Made by a program: the position numbers and the translations under genes. Of a DNA stretch of 64,000 nt, positions 38,875-49,681 are shown one piece after another. Below the pieces are notes generated by a model. The model saw only the letters and a program-made list of their open reading frames with translations. It was not told the DNA's origin and made no database searches. The stretch comes from Darksidea phi (taxonomy: Eukaryota; Ascomycota; Dothideomycetes; Pleosporales; Lentitheciaceae), in the NCBI GenBank assembly GCA_030770425.1, contig JASJFT010000085.1:1-64000 (forward strand), read 5' to 3'. Within the stretch, counting starts at the first letter, position 1. Every line of letters starts with the position of its first letter.

Positions 38875-39642
38875 ATGCAGCAACCTGCAACCTCTTCCAG
38901 GGAGGTGCTAGCGGCGAAGCATAGTAGGGGTATCGGCCAACCTATCACGCGCCTTCAAGCCCTCTCGGAGAGGATTCCACCATCTGAAAGGCCCGCGAGA
39001 AGCCTTATCAAGGTGGAACAGCCCAAATATGAGGGTATGCACCCAATAGGTAAGCCCCCTCTTACGCCTCCTACGCCTTCTACACCTCCTACGCCTCCTA
39101 CGCCTCCCTTCATACGCGAGGCGCTAGCATATGCGCCCCACACCCTAACACGCAGCTTGTCCAACAAATACCACATTCTTCGGTTTATGAGCGCCGTATC
39201 TGCCTGCCAAGTCAAGAGAGATTCGCTCCTCGAGCTCTACGCGACAAGGGATACTGGCCATAAGGCTGAATGATGACACCGGTTGCAGGGCTGCTTGGAA
39301 TGCACCCACCACGCCGTCACCTAAAACGTCAACAACCGCTTGTCTCTGCGGCAGTTCTCAGTCAATATCCTATCCTTCGCATTTACACGGATGATTGCCA
39401 ACCTCCTTCTCTACTGGGAAAGAACCGATCGCGAGACTCGGGTCCTCACACATCGCCAAGCGCGGATCCAACAGGGTGTTGCACGTCACTTCGCCGCCAT
39501 CGTATCCGTATTCAGTAGTTCTCTGGATCCTTACGGTTTGATGTGGAGGAGTGGCGCTAACGAGGTCCGTCGCATTCCACGTGGGAGGGTGAGATTTCGT
39601 GCCGCGACTTTGAGTCAGCGAGGCTGGCCTGGTGGCTTTTGA
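38875..39642 (+). CDS. Doubtful gene: proline-rich ORF plus downstream frame
   Basis: The ATG at 38,875 opens 132 codons to 39,273, with a TP-rich repeat (9-base cctcctacg units at 39,062-39,108) and a final segment ending LRFMSAVSACQVKRDSLLEL. A second frame, about 39,320-39,642, encodes a helical stretch (RQFSVNILSFAFTRMIANLL, then YWERTDRETRVL). The two could be exons of one gene, for example with donor gtatct at 39,196 and acceptor cggcag before 39,354, but that intron would be three times longer than most neighbours. I recognise no family. It may be a decayed gene. Confidence 0.3.
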
Positions 39643-39842
39643 GAGGGGAGAGAGAGAGTTATAGGCTGTGCGAGAGCACTTTCTTCTCCCCCTAGTTCGT
39701 CGATTATCAAGAGTATCGTTTGAGGGTTAACATGCTCGAATGCTTTGAGCAGGCTGCCAATCGTAGTGACGACTGCAATTAGTGCCTGAGGGCTTTTTGC
39801 CAGTGTTGCAACTCTGCGCAGGTAGGCGTCAGCGCGATCCAT
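39615..39842 (-). CDS. Doubtful small ORF, 75 codons
   Basis: ATG at 39,842, ending at 39,615: MDRADAYLRRVATLAKS, then a hydrophobic helix (ALIAVVTTIGSLLKAF) and NPQTILLIIDEL. The composition is protein-like, with a possible amphipathic or membrane segment, and the tail overlaps the opposite-strand frame by about 28 bases. It could be a short gene or one exon of a larger minus-strand gene. No family recognised. Confidence 0.3.
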   Translation of the reverse strand: MDRADAYLRRVATLAKSPQALIAVVTTIGSLLKAFEHVNPQTILLIIDELGGEESALAQPITLSLPSQKPPGQPR

Positions 39843-40071
39843 ACATGCCTTTTCTCAACGCTGTATTTTAACCTACCTGATAGCTCTATTGCACCTACAC
39901 ACTGTCTTGAGGCGAGGCTATAAACTAGAGTTCTATGAGTAGCAGGTATAAAGCCGGCTGGTTTCCGCGTACTCTTCGCTTCTTATCCACACGCTTTCGA
40001 ACGGCTGCAGCTCCTTCATTATTCCCGTCGCCCATTCGGCCTATCGATTCCATCGCATACCATATCGCACG

Positions 40072-41826
40072 ATGTTGTACGATGAGCAACATCATACATC
40101 AGTACTCGCTGTCAACGCTCACCAGCAGCTTACGGGGAAACAAATTAAGTCTCACTATCCCCTTCCGCAACAACCAGCACCCGCATCGCTACCATATCCG
40201 GAATCACCATCAACACTACACTTCGAAACTAAAACCTTGGGTTCACCATACCAGGTAAAGGATCATTTAGAGAAGGCCTTCTTACAGCCCGTGATACTGT
40301 CTGGAAAGTTTAGAAGCGATACATCTACCTTGGGCTCGAATACATCACGGATTGATACCAGCAAGCTAAAACATCGAGGACAACACACATCGTTACCATC
40401 AAAACGCTACCCCCGCGTCCTCCGTCACCTCCGCTACACCCTCCTAACAGTCTACCGCCGCCTTTTCACCTTAATCTTCCTCCTCAGCATACTCCCCCTA
40501 GTCCAAATTCTCCACATCTATCCTCACTCCTCTGCCTCGGACAGGATCAACCTTGACGCTCTTGCCACAGCCGCATCCACAAACTTTCTTATAGCTATAC
40601 TGGTCCGACAAGATTTCGTTATTAATGGCATCTTCCGAACAGCATGGCTCGTACCGTGGCGCGTACCTTTGAGAGTGAGGAGGTGGGTGGCGCGCTGTTA
40701 TTGCTACGGAGGGATCCATAGTGGAGCTGCTGTTGCGGGGACGCTGTGGTGGATCGCCTTCTCTACACTCCTCACTATACGGTTTGCAAGAGAAGGGGCG
40801 TACACAGTGCCGATCCTGGTCATCACATTGATGCTACTAAGTCTGTTGTGTGGCATCGTGGTACTAGCGGCTCCCGGACTGAGGAAGAGATGGCACAATA
40901 CGTTTGAACTTACACATCGCTTTCTGGGCTGGGTGTCCATTGCGTTATTCTGGACTCAACTCGTACTCCTTACACATCACACGTCGACCGCAACCACTCT
41001 CGTTACGCCACGAGGGTCCTTCGCCACCATCCTCGTTCACACACCAACGTTCTGGAATCTCACCATCATCACGGCAATTACGATTTACCCCTGGCTGCGT
41101 GTCCGCCGGTGGACCTTCACGCCCGAACTCCTCTCCCCGCACGCCGTTCGCCTTCACTTCGATAAGAAAATGCACAAGTGCTCGTTTATGAGCATATCGA
41201 CGAGCCCGCTGAGAGAGTGGCACCCCTTCGCTATCTTCCCGTCCACCATTTCCGGCGAGGAAGCGGATGTAGGCGCGGCGGCGGGGAGGGGCAATTCATT
41301 GATTATAAGTGATGCCGGAGACTGGACACACAACCTCATCTCCCTTGCCCAAAAAGAACAACAGCCGCAAAATTGCCAACTCACCAAATACCCAAGCCTT
41401 CCAAAACCGACCGCGAAAATGGATCTCTATGTCCGTGCCGCCCCCAAAGCAGGCGTCCTCTCCCTCACCGTCCTCTTCCCCCGCGTCGTCATAGTAACAA
41501 CCGGCTCGGGCATCGGACCCTCTCTATCCTCCCTCCTCGACCGCCCGCCCGCCCAACACGTCCGCTTGATCTGGTCGACACGCTCGCCCCTGCTCACTTA
41601 TGGTGCGGACATGCTAGCGCTTGTGCATCGCGCTGATCCCGATGCTCTGATTATAGATACCGATGCCATGGGACGCCCGGATTTGGTAAGGGTGGCATGG
41701 AGAGTGGCCGAGGAAATTGGAGCGGAAGCCGTGTTTGTATTGGGTAATGAGAAGGTGACGAGGAAGGTCGTGTATGGTCTGGAGAGTCGGGGGTTACCTG
41801 CTTTTGGGCCTGTGTGGGACTCTTAG
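40072..41826 (+). CDS. TmpA-like membrane flavoprotein (ferric-reductase superfamily)
   Basis: Single exon, 584 residues. After ~115 polar residues come hydrophobic segments at about 131-150, 164-184, 211-233, 245-267, 281-300 and 322-341. His in GGIHSGAA (215) and in ELTHRFLGW (282) are candidate haem ligands. The soluble C-terminal half has an FAD-binding EWHPFAIFP motif (382-390) and a nucleotide-binding TTGSGIGPS motif (476-484). This is the layout of NADPH-dependent ferric-reductase/NOX-type oxidoreductases, and overall it most resembles the TmpA-type proteins linked to conidiation signalling in Aspergillus. The acceptor is not evident. The first ATG is used; a later start is possible because residues 1-110 are low in recognisable structure. 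It converges on the TrpRS gene 230 bp downstream. Confidence 0.75.
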   Translation: MLYDEQHHTSVLAVNAHQQLTGKQIKSHYPLPQQPAPASLPYPESPSTLHFETKTLGSPYQVKDHLEKAFLQPVILSGKFRSDTSTLGSNTSRIDTSKLKHRGQHTSLPSKRYPRVLRHLRYTLLTVYRRLFTLIFLLSILPLVQILHIYPHSSASDRINLDALATAASTNFLIAILVRQDFVINGIFRTAWLVPWRVPLRVRRWVARCYCYGGIHSGAAVAGTLWWIAFSTLLTIRFAREGAYTVPILVITLMLLSLLCGIVVLAAPGLRKRWHNTFELTHRFLGWVSIALFWTQLVLLTHHTSTATTLVTPRGSFATILVHTPTFWNLTIITAITIYPWLRVRRWTFTPELLSPHAVRLHFDKKMHKCSFMSISTSPLREWHPFAIFPSTISGEEADVGAAAGRGNSLIISDAGDWTHNLISLAQKEQQPQNCQLTKYPSLPKPTAKMDLYVRAAPKAGVLSLTVLFPRVVIVTTGSGIGPSLSSLLDRPPAQHVRLIWSTRSPLLTYGADMLALVHRADPDALIIDTDAMGRPDLVRVAWRVAEEIGAEAVFVLGNEKVTRKVVYGLESRGLPAFGPVWDS

Positions 41827-42056
41827 GTAGAGTAGTATGTTTTAGTGTTGTAAAGGGAAGCTGATGAGTAAGGAAGATGTGAATTTTTGTACATTGGGTT
41901 TGGAAATAAACATGGGCGGAACTTTGGCAATGGTCTCATATCTATCCCCGAAACGACTACTCTAGATGAACCGACGTGCTGTCTACGTTCTAGTCTCTGC
42001 CAAAGCCGGCTAGACTGGTCTAATGTTGGGCAATAAGCCGTAAGGCGAGAAGCCAG

Positions 42057-43544
42057 TCAAGACTGGGTCGCCTTAGCAGCCTCCTTCTCCTTCTTCTTGC
42101 GCTCAACTTCGGCCAGCTTGGCCAGCTTCTTCATCTGATTCTTAGTGAGCGGCTTGCCATCTTCGCCCAAGGTAGCGCCCTCCTCGCCACCCTCCTTCTC
42201 CCCCTCCTTTGCCTCCGCTTTGCGCTCCACCTTTGGGTTACCCCTCCAGTCCAATTTCCGCGGCTTCAAGAAGTTCTCTAATATCTCATCGGTAACCTTG
42301 GCCCTTGCCTCCTGGAACCCCTTGACATACAGGGTCATCATGCTGATACACTCTTTCTTCATGTCGCCCGTCATCATCTCGCCTTTCCGATAATCTTCGG
42401 CGAATCTGACGAGTTTCTCGTCATCGTCTTCGAAGTACGTGAGATATTGGTACGAGACGTCGATGTCTGGATTTCCGCCCAGCTCTTTATGCAGCTCGAG
42501 CGTCTCCTGGCCGCCGGAGAAGGCGTGCTTGTTGATTTTGTTTTTGACCTGCTTTTCTGTGTCTGACATGAAGATTGCAGAGTTGGGATTCGATGCGCTC
42601 ATTTTGCCACCTGCGCCCTGTAGCGCGGTAAGGAACTTTGAGTGGATGAGCGCGGGTTTTGGGGAGGGCTGAGCCATGCGATGGCAATTTTCGCGGACGA
42701 GGCGGAAGTAAGGGTCTTGGTCAATGGCGCAAGGGATGAGGCACGGCATAGCGGCCAGTTTGGCGGAGCGGTGGTATGTTTTTATGTCATTGCCCCAGAT
42801 AAAGGGGTACGAGGAGGCGAAAGCAGCGACGCACTGTTTCGCAGCGAAGGCATTGCTACCGATATTCGTAGAGCCGTGGAAACCAAAGGCGCCACGGACC
42901 TGGTTGTTTGTTACTAGTTTCTCGAATTCGGTCGCGTTGAGGGAGAAGTGACGGTTGAAGCCTGAGGTGAGGAATTCAGAGTCGATGAATATGAAAGTCT
43001 TCTTAACATCAAAGCCTATCGAGATGATGTCCTTTGCGTTGTCCCGCGCGAACTGGTACACCTCCGGCTGTGTGAGCTTCTCCTTGAAGAGGAACTTCTC
43101 GTCATCCGTCAACATGATGACCAGCGGCACATCGAAGACATCTTGCAACCACTTTGTGAACTCGAATGGAATTGTGTGCCCAATGTGCATCGCGTCACTG
43201 CTCGGTCCGCGCCCTGTGTATAGCAAAAACTCTCCATCCCGCTCATAAGTATCCAGTATCAGCTCCAAATCGCGGTGTGAGAAGAAGAGTCCCCGTCGCA
43301 ACCAACGGTGCGGCTTGTGGCCCGTCACGCGCTCGAAGCGGGCGAGCAATTCGGCGTCGATGAGCTTGGTAGCCCACTTCTTAGAGATGGCTTCGTAATC
43401 AAACTCGAGAACATTTCCTTGTTCGTCGGTTGCAGCTTGTACGTCCCACGGATTGATCTCTTGCTCGACGGCTTTGGAGACGGGCTGGGTGGAGGTGTCG
43501 GCGACGGAGAGGGCGGCGACGGAGGGAGGCTCTGGCTCTGTCAT
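42057..43544 (-). CDS. Cytoplasmic tryptophanyl-tRNA synthetase
   Basis: Single exon, 495 residues. It charges tRNA-Trp with tryptophan in the cytosol. The class I signatures are both present: the HIGH-type motif as GPSSDAMHIGH (113-123) and the KMSKS-type motif as GGKMSASNP (312-320). The AIDQDPYFRLVRE segment (273-285) and GRGPSS are typical of eukaryotic/archaeal TrpRS rather than the bacterial/mitochondrial form. The C-terminus is a Lys/Glu-rich tail after RKLDWRGNP. No mitochondrial presequence is visible. ATG at 43,544. It shares a 480-bp divergent promoter with the PRELI gene. Confidence 0.95.
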   Translation of the reverse strand: MTEPEPPSVAALSVADTSTQPVSKAVEQEINPWDVQAATDEQGNVLEFDYEAISKKWATKLIDAELLARFERVTGHKPHRWLRRGLFFSHRDLELILDTYERDGEFLLYTGRGPSSDAMHIGHTIPFEFTKWLQDVFDVPLVIMLTDDEKFLFKEKLTQPEVYQFARDNAKDIISIGFDVKKTFIFIDSEFLTSGFNRHFSLNATEFEKLVTNNQVRGAFGFHGSTNIGSNAFAAKQCVAAFASSYPFIWGNDIKTYHRSAKLAAMPCLIPCAIDQDPYFRLVRENCHRMAQPSPKPALIHSKFLTALQGAGGKMSASNPNSAIFMSDTEKQVKNKINKHAFSGGQETLELHKELGGNPDIDVSYQYLTYFEDDDEKLVRFAEDYRKGEMMTGDMKKECISMMTLYVKGFQEARAKVTDEILENFLKPRKLDWRGNPKVERKAEAKEGEKEGGEEGATLGEDGKPLTKNQMKKLAKLAEVERKKKEKEAAKATQS

Positions 43545-44024
43545 GGTTTGCCGTCTATTCTAGAAGTGATTGGGGGGATGAGGGCGGTATAGGAGAAAAT
43601 TGTGACTGTGTCCCCTTTGAGTTTATATGTAGATTGCCGTTTGAGTCAAAGCTGTCCCGCACTTTAGACGGCAGAGGCTAAACCCCGCCTTCACTAGCCA
43701 CGCCCGCATCGCCACAAACCCGGTACAGCAGCGCCACGAAGCCGCCGCCTTGGCGACCTCGTGACGATCGTCAGAGCTCTTCATCGCATGCTCACACCAC
43801 TTTCTCCCCATTCCGCTCGTTCCCCTCCCCGCCACACGTAGCTTTCACCAGATCATTCAATTGCTGCATTGCAATTGGATGCGCCTGACCATGCGAACCC
43901 ATCAATTACGATAAACACCGCGCTTGAAAGGCTGCTTGCAAGCTCCCTACGCACACGACCAACCTGCAACACCACGCCATCTAATCTCATCTCCACCTGA
44001 ATCCGGGAGAAGCTGGTCGTCAAG
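43545..44024. promoter_or_regulatory. Divergent promoter TrpRS / PRELI-domain gene
   Basis: This 480-bp stretch separates the two start codons and must serve both. An attgg (reverse CCAAT) lies at about 43,875 in gcaattggatg. The PRELI start has a favourable context (caagATGg). No other gene supported. Confidence 0.5.
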
Positions 44025-44867
44025 ATGGTCAAATTCTACTCCTCCACCGACACGTACTCGTACCCCTTCCCCGCCGTAACTCTCGCCTACTTTCTCCGCT
44101 ATCCGAACCCCTACTCCACCCATGTGCTCTCTACCGACACCATCGCGCGACACTTCGACCCAGAAACGCAGCGCCTCACAACGATTCGGATACATCTCAA
44201 GCGCTCCAAGCTCCCCTCTGCCGTCCAAAAGCTACTCCCCCGGTCTCTCCTCGGCGCCTCGGCTGGTGGCGACACGCAGTCGTATATTCTAGAAAAGTCA
44301 GTAGTAGACATCAAAGAAGGATGGATGGACACGGAATCGCGTAACTTAGAGTGGACGGGCGTGCTGTCTGTAGTGGAGCGCCAGATGTTCAAGCGGCCGA
44401 ACCCTGCTGTTCCTGACGAGGTGAAGATTTTCACCGGTATGGAAGGTGCCGCGCGACGCCACGGCTTCATCAATTTCCCTGGCAATGGAGCAGGCGCAAA
44501 AGTCGAGGACAACGGTGAGGCCACCGAAGTCACGAGCTCCGTGACGCTGCACTCTCACATTGGAGAGACGTGGAAGAAGAAGCGGCAAGCGGCAGTCGAG
44601 GGCACGAGCGACGAGGAGCAGCCGCAGAAGGTGGGCTTCTTGCGTAGCTGGGGCACACAGTCACTACAGCGCAGCATCGAGAAGATCGGCATGACACGCA
44701 CATTGCGAAGCCAGCCAAATGCGCGTGAGGGCATGAAAGTCGTTCTAGAGCGGATGCGCGAGGGCGGTCTTGTCGGCGTTCTCGAAGGCATGCGACGGGA
44801 TCGTGAAGCTATTCTAGCGGGGCGCAATTTGCTCAAGGAAGAGCAGAGACAAGGGGATGATGAATGA
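44025..44867 (+). CDS. PRELI/MSF1-domain protein (Ups family, mitochondrial lipid transfer)
   Basis: Single exon, 280 residues. The N-terminal PRELI/MSF1 domain is recognisable: FYSSTDTYSYPFPAVTLAYF, the RYPNPYSTHVLSTDTI block, then SYILEKSVVDI and the NLEWTGVLSVVERQMF strand. Proteins of this family (yeast Ups1-3, human PRELID) carry phospholipids across the mitochondrial intermembrane space with an Mdm35-type partner. The C-terminal ~100 residues are charged and helical (RSIEKIGMTRTLRS...), longer than in yeast Ups proteins. Which Ups paralogue it corresponds to is not clear. The start is the first ATG and begins directly with the domain, as usual in this family. Confidence 0.85.
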   Translation: MVKFYSSTDTYSYPFPAVTLAYFLRYPNPYSTHVLSTDTIARHFDPETQRLTTIRIHLKRSKLPSAVQKLLPRSLLGASAGGDTQSYILEKSVVDIKEGWMDTESRNLEWTGVLSVVERQMFKRPNPAVPDEVKIFTGMEGAARRHGFINFPGNGAGAKVEDNGEATEVTSSVTLHSHIGETWKKKRQAAVEGTSDEEQPQKVGFLRSWGTQSLQRSIEKIGMTRTLRSQPNAREGMKVVLERMREGGLVGVLEGMRRDREAILAGRNLLKEEQRQGDDE

Positions 44868-46786
44868 ACGAGGTATCTTATGGCCTCACAGGTAGGGCGG
44901 GGGGATGGCTTCTGGGTTTATTAGCGACGGCGTTTGGGCTTCTCTCCCTATCTACCTCGAAACCTATTTCGGTTTGCTTTCTCGCGCCCTTTCCTCGCTC
45001 CTTCGACGGTGCACTGGGTCTCCTGTTTTACTACATCGCTCGCTCCACATCCCCATGTTGGATAAGTGGGAGGCTTTCTGTATTATAACATCAACGAATG
45101 GGCTGAGACACGTATGAATGAAGAGCATAATATAATCAAAGTTCCTTAAATGTTCTGTGACTCTTCGACTATTCGACACATCATGACACAGTGACCTCAT
45201 TCGAATATGTCACCGTACCGCACATCCAAGTCCTCCATTCCTCCTAGCCACTCCATAAAACAACAAGGCCTATTTCATGTCGTACCTGCGAATTGGCTGT
45301 CATTGAATGCTTTACAGGCTTTATCAAGACCTCGCCATACCTTCCGGAGTACATTCACGTATTTACCTTCGAGCCCCTTTATCTACAACCTGGCCGTATT
45401 CGACCAAGTCGCGTACATAGACAGAAAACACATGATTCAATTTATCTGAGCTTTATATCAAGTTCCAACTCTCATTTTTTCGTTCCTTGTTGCCCCCTCC
45501 CCATCTCCTCTTCCCTGCCCCTCCTTATCCAAGCATCCAAGTCCAGGAAATTCCCTTGTCCCTTGTTTTATGCGTTGCTTTTTGCATTGATTTGGCCGCC
45601 CCTCACACCACCGCTCTCCTCTTTCCTACCCATTCCTTCCACGCCAGACTCCAACGCTCCTCCGCTGCCTATCCTACTCCTTCCACCACACCTCAAATCT
45701 GGAATCTATATCCCTTCGGGCCCACGCACCCCTTCCAATATCACCACCACTACAAGTCTACTCCAGTCCATCCAGTCAGCAGCATAGCGCAAGACTGCTC
45801 TATGAGCACTCGGGTACAACAGCTTGAGAGGTTTCGAGGTTGGTGAAAAGAGTCATTGTCAAGCTTAGTAGCGAGCCAAAGTCATCCACAGTTCGTGGGC
45901 AGGCTCTTGAGCCGTACACGTATACATAAAAAAAAAATACTCTCACTGCTGAAGCAGCTGATGCGATCGCTTGACCTTTCCGAATGTCCGCGTCCGCAGA
46001 GAAAAATAGAACTTCCTACATGTTTTCAACGCGTGATCAGAGCTGCGTATTTCCTTCATGCAGTATACCAGCCATTCCCTTCGATTCTTCATACTTAAAT
46101 TTCTCTTTCCGCCTCTCTTATAACCAACATCTGACTCCTAAATCGTTTCTAGGGCCCTCTTTGGCGGTGGCACCGTCTTTCATATCACGGGAGTAGCACA
46201 CATGAGCAAGAGAAGGCATTTCCATGGTCTATGTTTTGGTTGGCGGTCTGAGGCTTGGATATGCTATGTAAGGGCGACTCGATTACAGTTCCGGCGCAGA
46301 GCATGCACCAAACATCTAGTGGTCAAACGATGGTAGTCAATGATATGCCTTGTCAGTACTGTGCCCGATGCGCGCTGCGAGACTTGCAACACGGTTTTGC
46401 TATCAAGGTGGGCGTAGCATTACTTTTTAGAACGAAAGGTGTAGGACGTACAGACATGGAAGGAGATAAGATTATGGGAAGGGGTAAACCACGCCAAAGC
46501 AAGTCACCAAAGGCGCGCACGAAGACAGCATGTCGTATCAGGTTTTGTATCCCCATGAATCTTTGAGCGGCTACCGAAATCTGGGTGACCTATCTTGAGT
46601 CAGATAAGTCGCCGCGCAGTCAGCTATCCACTTAAAATCTTGGTTCGATCCCAATGTACCGCAGCATATATGCTGCGACATGCCGAATGACTCAATACCC
46701 CGTCACTTTCATCGCCCCATCATCGTCGTCGAATACTGCATCGTGGTAGAGGAACGTACAGCATGTGTCAGGAGACCCCGAGGAAT
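44868..46786. other. Intergenic between convergent genes, no gene supported
   Basis: 1.9 kb holding the 3' ends of the PRELI and zinc-knuckle genes. Long pyrimidine-rich stretches (45,470-45,700) give proline/serine-rich open frames on the plus strand without domains. An A-run is present near 45,930. A T-loop-like ggttcgatccc at about 46,641 has a weak 4-bp stem, but no complete tRNA cloverleaf can be drawn. Confidence 0.5.
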
Positions 46787-48532
46787 CTACCATCCACCGC
46801 TTCCCCAAGCAGCCTCGCCTCCACCGTTGGTAGCCGGCGTCTCATTATCGTTGCCCCAGCCGCCTGAACCACCATCAGCAGCAGCCGGAGTGGCGTTGTT
46901 GTTGCCGTTGCCCCAGCCTCCCGACGCGTCACCACCTTCAGCTTGAGGAGCCTTGCAGCGCTGTGTAGAGGTTAGCATTCGTACCATCGGTTTCGAGCTC
47001 TTCGACATACCTTGATCGTATGGCCCATCTCGCCACAATTGGAGCACTTGACCTTGGACCAGTCCTTGGGCTCCGGGCAGTCACGAGAGAAGTGACCCTG
47101 CTTCTCGCAATTACGGCAGGTAACATTGTCCGGGTTGAGCGGCTGGTCACACTCCTTGGCAATGTGGTCCTTTGATCCACAGTTGCGGCAAGTGCGGGCC
47201 TCGACGTTGGGGCACTGAACGGCTGTTAGTCTTGCTCGGAAAAGAGAGAGGTATGGGGATATCATTTACATCACGAGAGAAGTGGCCGGTCTGATTACAC
47301 TTGCGGCACTCGACACCTTCAGCAGAGCGAGGCTCTGGGCAGTCCTTTGCATTGTGTCCCTCCTGCTTGCAGTTCTTACAAGCGTACGGATTAACACGCT
47401 CCTTAGGGCAGTCGCGCGCGCGGTGGCCTGGTTCCTGGCAGTAAACGCACACAATGGTCGGAACAGTGGATTCCCGCTCAACCTTCTCCTGCGTGCAGTG
47501 CTTGCGGATATGGCCGAGCTCGTTGCAGTTACCGCAGAGAGGAACGCCGCGATCATGGACGAAGCCAGCAGAGGCGAGTCGCTCCAAGTTGACCTTGGAG
47601 TCCTCGGGCCAGCCCTGAGCCATCTTAGCGCGACGCGGCTTCGGCGTGACTTGGATGGAGAGAACGAATTCGCGGTCCGGGTTGCCGATGAGGTCCACGA
47701 TGGTCATATTGGGGGCGATCTCCTGCTGGATGGCGATAAGGTAAATAGGCTGATTGTCCTGGCGGAGTGCCTCCTCGACGGCGACGAGGCTGAACCCCTC
47801 GTCGAGAGCGCGGGCATATGAACGCAGGCAGATACGGAACGTGTCGAGGTCCTTCTCGCTCGCAGCGTCAACAAGTTTAGTCCACGCCTCGCTGGCTTCC
47901 AGCTCAGGAACACCAGTCCAGTTGACGATACGGCGAGACTTACAGTCTACAGCCTTGTGACCCTCCTGGTCACAGAGCTTGCACTTGATCGGATTGGTAG
48001 GACAGTTGCGAGCAGCATGGCCTTCGACGCCGCAGCTGTTGCAGGTCCCAGTGAACGGACGCTCGACGCGCGGGTTCGGGCAGTCTGCCTTGTTGTGACT
48101 GAGAAGAACTTGTTAGTATGAATATTGCAGAGCCGGTCAATGGCTGGCACTCACCCAACCTCGCCACAGTTGTAGCATTCGCCAGTCAAGCCGCCGCCCT
48201 CGGGTTTCTGCGGGCACTCGCGAGCGAAGTGGCCTTCCTCGTTGCAGCTATTGACAGTCAGCGCGTGCAACCGCAAAAGCCGGCGGGTACTTACATGCGG
48301 CATGCTCCACCACCACCGCCGCCGCCGCCATCACCAGAGTCGCCTTCAGCGCCCCAGCCAGAGCCACCACCTACATCAACAGGAGCGCCGGTATCTCCAC
48401 CACCGCCCCAAGAATCAGCAGCGCCGCCAGTGTCGCCGCCGCCGCCACCCCAAGAGTCGGCACCTACGAGTGTGTCAGTGACGTCAAGCCATCTGCGGGT
48501 AAGAGCTACATACCGGTGTTGTCCCAGGACAT
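46787..48532 (-). CDS. Protein with eleven CCHC zinc knuckles (CNBP/Gis2/Byr3-related)
   Basis: Six exons: 48,532-48,514, 48,463-48,295, 48,247-48,155, 48,098-47,270, 47,214-47,011 and 46,960-46,787 (495 residues); introns 47-56 bp, all GT-AG. The N-terminal ~60 residues are repeats of Trp-Gly-Gly and Asp/Ala/Gly (DSWGGGG type); the C-terminus repeats GGWGN. Between them I count eleven CX2CX4HX4C knuckles: four before and seven after a ~130-residue knuckle-free spacer that contains SLVAVEEALRQDNQPIYLIA. Such knuckles bind single-stranded nucleic acid; Gis2/CNBP/Byr3 act in translation and RNA metabolism. Introns 2, 3, 4 and 5 fall in or just beside knuckles (for example between SRD and C), consistent with growth by duplication. 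The exact partner RNAs are unknown. Confidence 0.88.
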
Positions 48533-49681
48533 GTTGAGTGTTGTCGAAGTTGAGGTCGAGGTAGTGGAGTCGAAGTACGGTTCTGCAAACCTGAAAGTCG
48601 CGGTTAGTCGATGGCGTCTAAGGTAACAAGCGAAAGGCAAAGTCGAGCAAGAAAGGCGCTTGCCGTCGCGGGTAGACAAGCTCACCTAGAGTTAGAGTTG
48701 CAGCGGGGCTGAAGACGATAGAAATGCACTGAAGCTCAAGTGTGCGGGTGTTAACGAAGGGTCATACCTAGGCGAGGTGACGTCGAGTATGAGGTGGAGA
48801 AGGAGTGAAGGAGGGAAATTTGTTTACGCCGCGACTGGTATGGTCATAAACAGCAGGCGCGCTGGCGAGGGTTCGGCAAAGGTTGTTCCGGCCGCAACGA
48901 GGTGAGTGAAGGTGCGGTGGAAAGCTGTAGAAGGGCTTGCAACCGTTCGAGTGCGGGTGAGCCAAACGGAGTGACTGTGATGGTGAAGGTGGTTTAATGA
49001 ACATACAGCTGACAAACTTAGTCCATCTCACCGAGACATAGTAGTTGTGAGTATCTTCTTTTGGGGCTTGAGGACCGCAAAGATGTCAGAGCGTGAATAT
49101 CATCCGGACAAAGGGATCCTGTGCGTTACAATCAGCGAGATGTCGTGAGCACAATCCGTCCACTTTTTATCTGATACTCCCACAAGGTCCGCCAAACACG
49201 ACTCCGCAGAATGATGGCCACATGACCCCTACCAGACAAGCAGATGGAGGACTTCAAGACATCCCAAGCACATCGAGCATGACACTAGAGCCTGAACTAT
49301 ACCCAAGCCATCCAAAACAATTCCCACAACACAGCAACACAGCTCAGCCACGTACCAATGAAGTGGGACAAACACGGCATTACCACACAAACAAAACAGC
49401 AATGAAAAAGCAAAGTTCAATACCTTATATTTATAAACACGTGTAGACAGACTTTCTCCCGTCATGCAAAACATACTGGTATCAAGTCGTAAACCCCGTC
49501 TGAAAAAGTGCAATGCACGCAAGGCTCCTCTGTATCTAAACAAGGGTAGCAAAGATATCTTCCCTTTCTACATAGAACAGAGACTGGACAACAAGCGTAC
49601 AGCGCACTGTATGCTTTATCCAAGGCCGAGACCAGCACGCCAAACGCCCGTCCGTACAAAAGAGGAGCGCACGAGCGAAGT
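48533..49681. promoter_or_regulatory. Upstream region of the zinc-knuckle gene; 3' flank of chitin synthase
   Basis: The two genes are in tandem on the minus strand, so 1.15 kb holds the chitin synthase 3' UTR (right) and the knuckle gene promoter and leader (left). The pattern tcacctag near 48,685 and similar gt/ag signals suggest the leader may be spliced, but this cannot be proven. Short open frames here show no domains. Confidence 0.45.

Noticed and set aside
45207..45850. Proline/serine-rich frames up to 164 codons
   Set aside because: They come from a pyrimidine-rich stretch without domains or splice logic and lie in a 3' flank.
46560..46680. tRNA-like signal: ggttcgatccc with following gtaccgca
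   Set aside because: A T-arm of about four base pairs and a rough acceptor match (gcggctac...gtaccgc) exist, but D-arm and anticodon arm cannot be formed with correct spacing. A tRNAscan-type search would settle it.
47282..47821. 179-codon plus-strand frame
   Set aside because: Shadow of the zinc-knuckle gene; no motif of its own.
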